Below, piece after piece: positions 1-11,236 of a DNA stretch of 64,000 bases. A program made the translations under genes and the position numbers. Under the pieces are notes generated by a model that worked only from the letters and a program-made list of their open reading frames with translations, was not told the DNA's origin and made no database searches. The stretch spans positions 21,029,127 through 21,093,126 of the forward strand of contig NC_088297.1 in NCBI RefSeq assembly GCF_032854445.1, given 5' to 3'. Position 1 is the stretch's first letter; each line of letters begins with the position of its first letter. This DNA is from Liolophura sinensis. Lineage: Eukaryota; Mollusca; Polyplacophora; Chitonida; Chitonidae.

Positions 1-74
1 ACAAAAATCCTGCCTTGTCGTGTCTACGCCGATATAATACATGTATACAGTGCTATGACATCGCTCTCGCTGCT

Positions 75-3000
75 TCACTTGTCTTTTTTACTGTTTTCCT
101 CTCTGGCCGCTCTGATATCCCGTCGGATCTGCGACTGTTTGACTTGGACTAACATAATACCAGCATTCCATAACCATAACACCTGGTGAAAAAAAAAACA
201 ACAAAATTAAACACAAACCTAATAAACACACCAGGAAATAAAACTCTGTAAGCCATTTATTCATTGTGTTCACTTAGGCTGCCATGTCAGATAAGTGAAG
301 AGTTGCAATTTTTCACTTATACGATGGTGGCCAGCATTATGGTGGGAGGGAAACAAGGCAGAGCCCGGGGGAAACCCACGACAAACCGCATGCTGCTGAC
401 AGACCCTCCCACGTATGGCTGGAGAGGAAAGAGCAACTGAGAGAGGTATTGTATTAACTCACCTATGAGCATGATACTCAATATAAATATATATTTCACT
501 CATTCATCTGGAGGTTCTTCATTAATGCAGTCAAGCACCACAATTAGTTTTGGAATGTTTTCGATTTTAATCATCCTCTGTAGCCAGTCAGAAACCGGCA
601 ACATTGCTGTAGCTGTCAAACAGCCATTGCACTGTTGTACGCAGTTCACGATTTGTTAGACATTAGAAGGTCACTCAATGGTCCACCGGAGAGACTGAGA
701 CACAGGTAATAGGATTATAGCAGGTATCAAAGCGACATTCATTGGAGGTCAGTACATCTTTGACACTCTCCTACTTCGGATTTGGCCTACCGATTTTTAG
801 GTAGGCAAAATGCAAAAAGCCGTCAGAATCAATTAGGATTCAAGCCCAATACAACCCTGGGGTCAGTCACACAAGAAGCAGTTTCATATAATTCTGTCTA
901 ACTAGCACACATCAATCTAAAGGAAAAAAATTAAACAGATATGATTTTGGCATCAAATATTTTAGTTAATGCACACAAAGTAGGCTTATATTGTATGTAA
1001 AGGAAACATATTACCGTTATGTAGGGAAATGTTTTTTCTAAGAAATGCTTTTAGTGAGCATACATGCAGAAGATGTCTGGGAAAGTTCCCCTACATTTCC
1101 AAGAAAATTCAGTGTTCTTTTTTTTCCAATACACCCCGTATTTGTTGCCATTCTTCACTAACAGGTGTTTATTTCTCTGGTATGGAATGAAATGTATCTG
1201 CATAATTGCCTTTGCCATGATCTGACTCGAAATGATTAGAAACGTACCATTCGTTTTTCATATACACTCTTAGATTTTGTGAGCATAAATCAAACACTGA
1301 CATTACTTGTGGAACTGATAATTATTCACTGATAAAATCATCTCAACTTAGGTGTAAAAGGATTAGCCTGCTACTGATGGTTAATCCCTCACTAATCCCC
1401 AAGGTAGATGAGTCACGAATATGCGAGTTAAAAATCCAAGAAAATTAGTTCCATGTAAAAATTAAGTACTTCACAGTATGGCCCATTTCTTAATTTAGGT
1501 GTGTCACAATCCACATGATTATCAAAGAGCGGTTTCACAATCCACATGATCATGAAAGAGCCGTTTCACAATCCATATGATCATGAAAGAGCAGTTTCAC
1601 AATCCACATGATCATCAAAGAGCAGTTTCACAATCCACATGATCATGAAAGAGCAGTTTCACAATCCATATGATCATCAAAGAGCGGTTTCACAATCCAC
1701 ATGATCATGAAAGAGCGGTTCCACAATTCACATGATCATGAAAGAGCGGTTTCACAATCCAAATGATCATCAAAGAGCGGTTTCACAATCCACATGATCA
1801 TCAAAGAGTGGTTTCACAAGCCACATGATCATCAAAGAGCAGTTTCCCAATCCACATGATCATGAAAGAGCGGTTTCACAATCCACATGATCATCAAAGA
1901 GCGTTTTCACAATCCACATGATCATCAAAGAGTGGTTTCACAAGCCACATGATCATCAAAGAGCTGTTTCACTATCCCATGATCATCAAAGAGCGGTTTC
2001 ATGAGCCACTTTTGACAAGCCAGTAGTTGCTCCGTACATGGTTAATGCCACACTTGGATCACAGCGCTGATTAGTTTTACAGGTGGAAAAACCCAGAGTT
2101 CCCAGGGAACATTAATCTGGGATAATGGCCCGATAGCTGTTATTATTTGCTTATTAACTAATAAGATTAACAAACTATAAGATTTTAGTAAGAACTTACC
2201 ACAATAACCAGACAGTTGATGAGGAGTGGGGTAGAAAACAGCAGAGAGATAAACAAACCATTACTATCAAAATACTGCTGATGAGCAAATAACCTGAAAA
2301 CAGACGAGAGAAAAAAGTCTAGCCATGGACAAGAATTTGATAGTATCATCTTACATTCTGTCTAAAGTGACTAAAATGTCTAAATTCTTTCTTCATCCAT
2401 CTAATATGGTTTTCTAGCATTAAATGGAAAGCACTGCCCAGTGAACTATTGAATACCAAAATATGACTTGAGTGTCTGATGACAGACAATTCTTTCACCT
2501 TTAAAAAAAGATCGCTATTTTTAACTGTAACTGCACTCTCTGTCTGTGGGCTGGTCACTTTTTACATCCTGTTTTTTAAGAAGGTTAATACACTTTATGA
2601 TACTTAATTGACCCCTGCTTTACCACCCACGGGTTGCTGATAGCCCTTCTCTTTTCTGACTGGAGTTGGTTCATACAAAAGGCAATGCCCATAATGAAAG
2701 TCTAACTTAATTGGCTGACAGCCAGAATTGATATGAAAGTCAAATCAAATATGAAATCTGAGGTATAAAAATTACTTATTTTAAACACGTAGCACTCACT
2801 TCCAATTTTGTGCAGCCCACTCATTTATATTCTCAGACATGTAAACAAGAAGCACTGAAAAATAAAGAAGAAAAGTGAGCACATCAACTATTTACATAAC
2901 AAATGTTGAAAATTTTCACTTACAGTGTTTTTTTTTAAGGGTGGTGGAAACCACAGTGCTCTGGGTAAATAACCAAGGCTATCACTAAAAATGTGTTTGT

Positions 3001-5963
3001 TGGTGGTAATCAAACACCCAAACAAAGGGCCACAGTCTAAAGAGTCTCTTGGGCTGTTAGTGGAATTCTTAAACATTTTTATCCCAAAGCTAATTTCTTT
3101 CACATTCCAATCTTTTGCATTAGCCCAAGTAAACAAAATTTTCCTATGTTATTTTTTCTGATACAGTGAAAATACTCTTAACAATGAACTTTTTTCAGGA
3201 TAGCCTAACAAGTTATCGACAAACTTTCGCACAACTAATGTACAGATATGCACATCAGTGGAGGAACGTCAGACTGCGAGAACGTCCAAACGATCAACGT
3301 TGACTACTTGCTGTCACAAAGGCCACACAAGCAATGAGAGTGGGGGGAATCTCTAAATCTCTTAAACTTACTTAAAGCAAAGATTCTACATTAAAGCTCT
3401 GTACACTATTACGCCAAGGCAAAACAAAAACCACATTGGTTGGATTGGCCAGTTTCAAAGCTTCACAAAAAGTATCATTTTATCAGTCTACACAGAATAA
3501 TGCTTTCAGAATACGCATGAATACACATCTTGCAAACATGCGAAGTGGTTGAACAATTACAGTAATTTGATTTTATGGGTTTAATGCAGAAGTCTAGAAT
3601 TTTTTACACTAATATTGAAGTCAGTTTTGCAAGTGGAGGAATCGTTCGCCTAGAGCAAGTAATTTATGCAATTTCCCACATGTAAAACATCCATGCATAT
3701 CTACATATACAGGTCGTATCTATGCAAAACCAATGATCCCAACCAACTGGCCTCAAACTTATTTCTGAATATCGAACTGACAACACAGGTCACATTCACC
3801 CTTCCCTATCCACCCATCGAGGCTTACACTTACAAAGGACAAGAAAGTAGGCTCCCAATGGAGTGCCACAATTCCGCAACGAGATGGTGAGAAGAGCACA
3901 CACTAGATGGAACAGCCCCAAACCCAGTAACCATGGTTCCGACCAATCAATCTGAAAGTGAAAGTGAAATGCACACGAACAGTTTACATGTTACGTTTTT
4001 AGTCAAATCATGGATGATTGTCCAGTTGACACGAAAATATAGTCACAGTAGCAAAATAACTTGAGCGAAAGCAATGTTCTCCACACAATTCCTCAGTTGA
4101 CTTGAAAATTAGTGAAATTATATGTTCAATTTTTTTGTTTGTTGTTTAAAGGGATACAGAATCGACGCTGATTGGCTGATAGTGAGATAACTACAGCCTT
4201 GGTCACACTTGGAATAAATGTACCATACCTAAAATTCAGCAGCAGTTTTAGAGTGTATTTAAAGGTCCACTTTGTACCACAAAGTGCCTCGTGAAAAGGA
4301 CCGACTGGGTTTTTCATTTCAATGATTATAAAACTTTGAGGCAGGTAAACATCAGACATTGTAAAAAATAGACCTCAGTATTTAATTTAATTGAACTAGT
4401 GTGACTGCAAACTTGAGGTCATGGAGGTGGTGGAGACATATTTGATGAGAAATTTTTGTCATATACACTATGACAAACTGCATCAAGTTTTTAAAAGAAA
4501 GTCTCGGATTAAGTTAGAGATTGCTCTGACGTTAGATTTGGCAAAAATTTTGTTCCTCCAAAGATGGCCCTAAACCAACATTTGAGCACACTTTGATTTA
4601 AAAACCTAACACAGTTGCCGTGAAAGTTTGTCACTGTGTTTGAGACAAAAATTATCCATCAAATACATCTCCATGGCCTCGCATTCCTTATCTCTTCGTC
4701 TATTGATTTATTGTAAGCGGCTATTTCCTATGACGTGTGGGCCCGAGATTCATTAATGATGCAACCTACTGTATTGACAGCCTTAACATATTTGACAAGG
4801 GCAGGTAACTACATCAGCTTTTTTATAAGAGTGCACTCTGATCATTGGATTGGGGCCATCCTTGGCCAAACCAAATATTGCCAAACCTGACATCAGAGCA
4901 ATCTCAGATTATCTCTGATTAGGGTTTCACCAAGCCCTGGATGACAATGCTCGCAGGGCCTTGCATAGTCATGGCTGGGTCCCCTTTAGCCCGCTAGGAT
5001 GAATTGTAAAATTTTGGAAAACAGTCAATTACTCATGTACCTCACCTTTCCAGTCACTCCTTTACAATGCTTTGGGTCCTAGGGCACCTGACTGTTAAAA
5101 TCCCGAAATTTGATCATCCCAAACGTAAATATATGCATCTGTATTTGTTTAAGTCCCCCTCTCCTTCGGCTTTTCATGAATGAAATGGCTGCTATCTACA
5201 CTCATGAGTGGCCAGACAGCTTGTTATGAAAAGGCTGACCCCTACTGGCTTCATTTGTGGAGGTCAGGTACCGTATGTCAAAACAACAGCACGTGCTCTA
5301 GTTAGGTTCTAAAGTAAATGGGACTCAAACCAGCCTGCCCATAACAACAAAAGAACTTCATAACCAGCATAACTGAAGGGAGGGATAGTTTCCTATCCAG
5401 CTGACTGGAAGCGCATGCCTGGCTGCCTGGCCATTTCGTAAATGAAAAGTCAGCGCACAGGGGGACTTAAATAAACATGGATGGATATTTACGTTTGGGA
5501 TGATCCACATCTGGGGATTTTAACAGTCAGGTGACTGGATGGTCGAGGTATGTTTTACAATTCATCCTACCGGGTTAAAGGGGACCAAGCTGTGACTTAT
5601 GCGAGGTCCTATGAGCGTTGTCATCCACGGCTAGGCTTCACTCGCGCTCTGTCTGGTTTCCTTCCACCAAAATGATGACCGCCAGTGTAACATGTAATAT
5701 TCTTGAGTACGGTGTAAAACACAATAAAATAAATACATACATACTATAACACATACTTCGCTATGTACCGTCCGTCATTTGATGTTAAACGTTGTTGTTG
5801 TTATCACCATTATTCGCTTATGAAGGTATGTTCTCATTCATTGGAACTGTCATCTATTACAAGCTAATCTGGCTGATTTTGTGCATTTCCTACATGGACA
5901 ACTTACTGTGCTAAGGTAAGACCACACCCCGTCGATTTCAGTTGTGCTGATCGGACGATGCAT
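75..5963 (-). CDS. TMEM18: TMEM18 orthologue, complete, 5 coding exons, 143 aa
   Basis: Coding exons on the minus strand are 5963-5907, 3951-3834, 2854-2800, 2293-2200 and 182-75. All borders are AG/GT and every phase matches (432 nt, 143 codons plus TGA at 77-75). The start exon reads MHRPISTTEIDG and the second opens with IDWSEPWLLGLGLFH, the signature of the TMEM18 family. The third has LLVYMSENINEWAAQNW, the fourth QQYFDSNGLFIS, and the last is a basic tail ending SKKDK. Hydrophobic segments lie near residues 27-45, 50-66 and 88-118. Human TMEM18 is 140 aa with the same layout. Known for the family: a small three-pass nuclear-envelope protein with a basic C-terminus reported to bind DNA, linked to body-mass traits in mammals. 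Its job in this animal is inferred only from homology. The first ATG follows no obvious in-frame alternative. The poly(A) signal must lie left of the window. Confidence 0.93.
316..432 (-). mobile_element. tRNA-derived SINE fragment (3' half)
   Basis: The reverse complement matches the body of the full SINE copy at 38801-39074: the reverse of the 'ccagcattatggtggga' block, the 'agcccgggggaaaccc' block and the 'cccacgtatggc' block. The tRNA head is missing. Confidence 0.8.
500..655 (-). pseudogene. Unassigned short coding-like frame (51 codons plus stop)
   Basis: On the minus strand a stop-free run from 655 ends in TGA at 502-500. It has protein-like composition, with stretches such as LPVSDWLQRMIKIENIPKL and LDCINEEPPDE. 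An in-frame TAA lies just upstream at 658-656. An AG that could act as an acceptor sits inside the run, after ...TACAACAG near 634. I do not recognise the protein. It lies inside the last intron of TMEM18 on the same strand, so it could be a relic of a transposed or retrocopied gene, an alternative last exon, or chance. Confidence 0.25.
1501..2000. repeat. 31-bp minisatellite, about 16 copies
   Basis: The unit is roughly TTTCACAATCCACATGAT followed by CATCAAAGAGCGG. Copies differ at a few fixed positions (catcaaag/catgaaag, gcgg/gcag). Intronic in TMEM18, with no coding frame. Confidence 0.95.
3418..3559 (-). mobile_element. Inverted-repeat MITE family B copy, partial
   Basis: The reverse complement shares 'ggccaatccaaccaatg', 'agactgataaaa' and 'attctgaaag' blocks with copies at 60527-60735 and 47640-47830. 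It lies in TMEM18 intron 2. Terminal repeats are degraded. Confidence 0.7.
4922..5645. mobile_element. Foldback element with long terminal inverted repeats (about 720 bp)
   Basis: The left arm (about 4922-5135) and right arm (about 5485-5645) are imperfect reverse complements. Examples are CACCTGACTGTTAAAATCCC at 5088 against GGGATTTTAACAGTCAGGTG near 5515, and GGATGAATTGTAAAA against TTTTACAATTCATCC. The left arm carries extra short segments. There is no coding capacity, so it is probably a non-autonomous DNA transposon in TMEM18 intron 1. Confidence 0.75.
5650..5735 (+). mobile_element. SINE 3' tail fragment
   Basis: Contains 'gtttccttccaccaaaatgatg', then 'attcttgagtacggtgtaaa' and an A/T-rich tail, as in the last third of the full SINE. 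It abuts the right arm of the foldback element. Confidence 0.7.
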
Positions 5964-6100
5964 CGTTCTGTTTTTCTTCCACAAATAAAATCTGACTATA
6001 TCAAGCACCTGTTACATTTTCGCGTGTCTCTGTTTATTGATGATTTACCAGAGAGCTCTGTCAAGGGAGATAAGCAGGGTTGCCTTGAACTGTCACTTGG

Positions 6101-6780
6101 GGCTCAGCCTAAAAGCCGGTCTGAGCTCCGGTCTGTCGGTCTGAGATCCGGTCAGGACATTGTGGCCAAACGGCAATGTGTATCGACTCGAAAGTGATGT
6201 ATTATTAATACATGAATACTATTAACATAATCGTCAGATGTCCGTTTGTTTTTGTAAATGGTCATATTTATATAAATAATATAAATATATACACATAAAT
6301 ATATTTAACCGTTGTATGCTATTTCAAGCGAATGTTTCTTCTTTCTTTTTCTGCCTCTGTTTGTAATTTTTGTTTTCACCAGACCAATATTCCATCATAA
6401 GGTGGAAAGGATATAATTACTGCCTTGCTGAAAAGAGAAAATACCAAGAAGTTCAAAACTGAATATTATGAACATGGATCCCAATATGTGGCTTTATATG
6501 TATATACACCATGAAACAACGGCAGTCAGTTTTCGGTTTATAAACAATTTTACATTACCCGTCGTCCGCCATCATGATACACATCGATGTGTATCATGAA
6601 AATAAGAGAACTCGGTGAATACTGTTTCAGTCTTGACATATTGTACATGGCTGAATAGAGAATATCAATAGCGTTCGGTCTATATCCTCTTCAAGTCGGT
6701 ACTCATTGCTGTTTGGCCGCAATGCCCAGATTGGATTTCACACCGGCAGACCAGAGTTCAGACCGACTTTTAGGCCGACC
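6101..6780. mobile_element. Second foldback structure with a perfect 28-bp palindrome in its loop
   Basis: The arms 6101-6190 and 6692-6780 are imperfect reverse complements of about 90 bp. Blocks include CAGCCTAAAAGCCGGTCTGA against the reverse of TCAGACCGACTTTTAGGCCG, and TGGCCAAACGGCAATG against the reverse of CATTGCTGTTTGGCCG. The spacer of about 500 bp is AT-rich and holds a 28-bp perfect palindrome at 6572-6599. It sits just upstream of the TMEM18 start exon. Confidence 0.7.
6572..6599. repeat. Perfect 28-bp palindrome
   Basis: Positions 6572-6599 equal their own reverse complement over all 28 bases, centred on ATCGAT, with half-site TCATGATACACATC. There is no spacer. It could extrude as a cruciform or bind a dimeric factor; both are inference. 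Confidence 0.9.
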
Positions 6781-7060
6781 CGTCGCTTGGCGCTATGTTC
6801 ACTGACTTCGTGTGTGTACATGTGATGTTTTTTTCTTAACTTTGGGGGGATTTTCAATAACTGCTTTGATATTGACATACATTGTATATCTTCCTCTGTC
6901 ATCCTCTGTCCTACTATCCCCTTCATGCTGAACGCCAAGCGAGGAAGTAACAACTTCGTCTTGTCAGGTCTTAGGTGTGCCTCGACCCAGGATTGACCCT
7001 GGACCTACCGCTCACGAAGCGGGCAGGTTACCAATTGTGCCATTGGTGCCGGTATATAAA

Positions 7061-8218
7061 GTATGGAAGCTGTGTTTGTCCTGAATACAAACCAATTGTG
7101 GAAACATTTAGTTGGACATCAAATGTGGAAGCTGTGTTTGTCCTCAATAGAAACCAACTGTGGAAACATTTAGTTGGACATCAAATATGGAAGCTGTGTT
7201 TGTCCTCAATAGAAACCATCTGTGGAAACATTTAGTTTGACATCAAATATGGAAGCTGTGTTTGTCCTGAATACAAACCAATTGTGGAAACATTTAGTTG
7301 GACATCAAATATGGAAGCTGTGTTTGTCCTGAATAGAAACCAACTATGGAAACATTTAGTTTGACATCAAATATGGAAGCTGTGTTTGTCCTCAATAGAA
7401 ACCAACTGTGGAAACATTTAGTTGGACATCAAGTATGGAAGCTGTGTTTGTCCTGAATAAAAACCAATTGTGGAAACATTTAGTTGGACATCAAGTATGG
7501 AAGCTGTGTTTGTCCTGAACAGAAACAAGTTGTGGAAACAATTAGTTTGACATCAAATATGGAAGCTGTGTTTGTCCTTAATAAAAACCAACTATGGAAA
7601 CATTTAGTTTGACATCAAATATGGAAGCTGTGTTTGTCCTGAATAAAAACCAACCCATAGAAACATTTAGTTTGACCTCAAATATGGAAGCTGTGTTTGT
7701 CCTGAATAAAAACCAACTATGGAAACATTTAGTTGGACATCAAATATGGAAGCTGTGTTTGTCCTGAATAAAAACCAATTCTGGAAACATTTAGTTGGAC
7801 ATCAAATATGGAAGCTGTGTTTGTCCTCAATAGAAACCAACTGTGGAAACATTTAGTTGGACATCAAATATGGAAGCTGTGTTTGTCCTGAATAAAAACC
7901 AATTCTGGAAACATTTAGTTTGACATCAAATATGGAAGCTGTGTTTGTCCTCAATAGAAACCAGCTGTGGAAACATTTAGTTTGACATCAAATATGGAAG
8001 CTGTGTTTGTCCTGAATAAAAAACAACTGTGGAAACATTTAGTTGGACATCAAATATGGACGCTGTGTTTGTCCTGAATAGAAACCAACTATGGAAACAT
8101 TTAGTTTGACATCAAATATGGAAGCTGTGTTTGTCCTCAATAGAAACCAACTGTGGAAACATTTAGTTGGACATCAAATATGGAAGCTGTGTTTGTCCTC
8201 AATAGAAACCAACTGTGA
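7061..8218. repeat. 62-bp minisatellite, about 18-19 copies
   Basis: The unit begins TATGGAAGCTGTGTTTGTCC, continues through 'gaaaccaactgtggaaac' and ends 'atttagttggacatcaaa'. Copies start every 62 bp (7065, 7127, 7189 and onward). The short open frames across it change frame each unit and are not genes. It lies between the TMEM18 start and the PKI 3' end. Confidence 0.95.
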
Positions 8219-8311
8219 AGCCCATTGTCCTTCACTAAGATTCCCCCTCCCCCTTCCTATGCCAACAAGGAGAAGAAATCAGCATACACAACACTAAAAT
8301 GTTTACTTGTT

Positions 8312-8317
8312 TTTATT
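8312..8317 (-). terminator. Candidate poly(A) signal of PKI
   Basis: The minus strand reads AATAAA here, followed 20-35 bases downstream by a GT-rich stretch (GTGTTGTGTATG). It is the last canonical signal before the 62-bp array and closes a region free of other genes. Confidence 0.55.
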
Positions 8318-9194
8318 TTTTGCAGCCAGAGTACTGAAAGACAGAAGTTGCAGTATGGAAAAAGAAAAAAAAGCACACAATAAGTACAGTGCATCTATAT
8401 AAAACTTTTACCCTTGTGAAAAAATTACAAAAAATGATTGAAACATCGATATCTGATATGAGCATGTTAGACCGGATTTCCATTTTGCAACATTGCACTA
8501 TGGGGATAAAACATGGTGGACAGGCGTAGTCATAAAGACACTAAGGGGAAATTTAAATCACACACAATCAATTCATGTTTATAAAAATTTAGTACAATTT
8601 AACATTCAACAATGTGACCTCTTGTTAAAATCAGGTATATTAAAACATGATCACTGTCAAATCTACAGGCTGACCTAAAGAAGAAATCTGTTGAGAGTCA
8701 AATTCACCTCCGAAAAATTCAAAGCCTGCCTCAATTTTAGTACCCTGTACACATTTTGTGAATCCAAACAAAGCTGGATGGATTTCAGTGTAATACATTA
8801 TTATACAAAAAGAAGTCTCAAAATCATGACTTCTGACTGAAGAATCACTTTTGAAGCCTTTTAAAATTCTTTTTGACATTAGTTAAGAAATCATCCTTGA
8901 AGCTGTTGATGTGACGTAGTTTCTGTCTCTAATGGGTACAGTCCACAATTAATGATTGCGGGTTGCCTTTTTTTGTTTTTTTTTTCTGCTTGTTAAGTGA
9001 CAGTTTGTAGCACAGGCTTCAGAAGTAATTTTCCAGTTATAAATTTGTGTGTCCCTCAACAAATGGAGGTGGATGCACACTAAGTAAAAGTAGTGAAAAG
9101 TCATGCTTAACGGTCCTATGACTGGGTGGAGTTCAGAATTGAGAATGTACCCATCTGATAAATGTTACAACAGTAAAGTACATAATGTACAGAA

Positions 9195-9281
9195 GGGGGA
9201 GGGGTGGGATGGGCTGGGAGGGGTGGGCTGAGCGGGTGGGGGTAGTGGGGGTGGAATTCATTATTTACCCCCACTACCACC
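9195..9281. repeat. G-rich tract and hairpin
   Basis: The plus strand has many GGGG/GGG runs (9195-9254), able to form a G-quadruplex. GGTAGTGGGGG at 9241-9251 pairs with CCCCCACTACC at 9268-9278 across an AT-rich loop. In the PKI transcript the strand would be C-rich, but the hairpin remains possible. Confidence 0.7.
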
Positions 9282-11236
9282 GCCCTCCAAAAAAAAAAAA
9301 AAAATCTTTAAAACATTCTAAATTCATGACTTCTTTATGCCAATTTTCATGACTGAGATATCCATATGTATTCATGACTATCCAGGTATTTTTCGTACAT
9401 GTAGCTCAAGCAAAACTGTGCTTGCAATTCAATGAGATCCAGATATTATTCAAATTTTGCAATTTTTTGTTTAAACCATTCCGGTAAATTGGTGATCAAA
9501 ACTTCATCATGTCCACAGGAGATAATAAAGCAAATTTTTCCTGACGAGATTCAGTCACTACTTTTCATGAAGTCTATTTTAACACACACACAAAATCAAT
9601 AATAGTTTCACACTGTTACAAAACACAAATTACATGTAACACACATTGACAATTCTTTTCCCTTTAATTAAAGAAAACAAAATAACAGAAATGTACAAAT
9701 TTGTACAAACATATATTAGTCATTCTTTAAAATTACTGTATTTCACCAACAATTAGGTATGTTCAAATTTCAGATGAACATAAAGTCCTTAAAATGAACC
9801 TTTGGATGACAAGATTAAATTTTTTGCCAAGAGTGAACTTCACAAAAAAAAATTCTTAATTGGATCTATATGGTGGAAAATCACTCAAGAACAGAAGAAA
9901 AAGTTAAAATTTAGGTCAAATGCTGTACATTTCATGAGGGTGGGGGATACACAAGTAACCACCTTTTACACCAGAGTGGACTAGCCCAGTGGCCTTTTCC
10001 ATGGTGTAACAAAACACATCTGAATCAGTCCATTTGAGGAATAGGTTCTGCAGGTTGAAAAATATTACAGCATACAAGCAGGTGTACTGAAAATAAATTT
10101 TGTTCAAGTCTTTTTCTGCATATTTAGGAGAATGCTGCTTTTGGCTGCAAAATACACATTTTCCTTGTAAGTACTTTAAGCTGAAAACATTCACTGACAT
10201 TTTAATGAACAGAAAATGTGAAAAAATGTTGTCATACATGATGGGTTTACACATTAGCATGACAACATGAGGCAAGACATCAAAGCCGAGCAATGTAAAA
10301 AAATAAACTACATGCACATTTAATGATTGACTATTCAAATGGGGAAAACCATAAATTACATGTACAACTCATCCGGTGCATAAAACAAGACCATCATGTT
10401 CCTTAGGCTGTATCTGTAGAAACAGTATCTGCCGTAAGTTACATACAAATTTACAAAAAAAAGTTTATTTCCACTTCAACTTTTTTCTTCGTAGATTCAC
10501 CTTGAGATATTTTATAGTAATAAAGACAAACTCAGTTAATAATGGGAGACAATCATGAAAAAGCATGTTTAAAAACAACAGCATGTTGGCACCAATCCAA
10601 AGCACTGGATTATCTCCCTTAAGTGATAAAACTTGTGGAGATGGCGGCACTTTTCTCCACACATAACTGATCGACTTGAATAACTGACCTCTGAACACTG
10701 ACCTTTGATGGTCAACATTCAGACTCAGATAACCAGTCTGTAGTTCCTGTGTTAATATATTCTCCAATCCAAGGCCCAACCTATCAAGGTAGGCTCCTAC
10801 TTGTTTATCATTGTACTGTGCATTATACTTGGCTCCCACATGTTACACAGTAATCAACTAAAAGCCATGTGCAATGATGTGCCAAACCTGCAGGCTGCTC
10901 CTCTATTTCCATGGAAACGCAGTCCTATTAACTAAACAAAAAGGGGCACAATTCCACGAGGGTGCCAGCAATGTTTTTAGTTTCCACATTCTCACTTTTC
11001 ACCAGTCTCCTGCCCTAGCAAGATAGCTAGAAAACAAATCTCCGCTGCAGAAGATCTCCATAACAGGGCCATTGCAATAGTTCCTCTGCTGAACAACTAT
11101 ATGTGCCAACAAGGGGTGGACTTCAACCTGAATTAAGTCAGAACTTAAGTACTCTAAAACACTTGGATCATCACAGCTGAGTTAGGCACAATAGGAGTTT
11201 CTCCTCAGAGACCGACACCAGTGTCTCGTGACATTG

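Larger units (their letters stand above)
183..2199 (-). other. TMEM18 intron 4
   Basis: This intron separates the fourth and fifth TMEM18 coding exons. It starts with GTAAGT and ends with a T-rich tract and CACCAG. It holds a SINE fragment, a short coding-like frame at 500-655 and a 31-bp minisatellite. Nothing else was recognised. Confidence 0.85.
8290..11236 (-). other. Probable PKI 3' UTR (about 2.9 kb)
   Basis: There is no supportable coding exon here; the frames at 9916-10338 and 10465-10839 lack family similarity. The region runs unbroken from the PKI stop codon to an AATAAA on the same strand, and it carries a G/C-rich hairpin at 9241-9278. Its extent is inferred, and other signals inside (for example 10464-10469) could give shorter ends. 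Confidence 0.5.

Noticed and set aside
1501-2000. CRISPR-like direct repeats with constant spacing
   Set aside because: Units abut without variable spacers, and the genome is clearly animal.
2346-2558. A 70-codon minus-strand frame
   Set aside because: It lies wholly within TMEM18 intron 3, opens at GTG just after an in-frame stop, and exons 3 and 4 join in phase without it.
6975-8297. Short frames across the 62-bp array
   Set aside because: 62 is not divisible by 3, so the frame changes every unit; these are repeat artefacts.
9916-10338. A 140-codon minus-strand frame
   Set aside because: AT-rich composition with Phe/Tyr/Cys bias and no family resemblance; placed in the PKI 3' UTR.
10465-10839. 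A 124-codon minus-strand frame
   Set aside because: No splice signals or family match, and it lies between the PKI stop and the likely poly(A) site.
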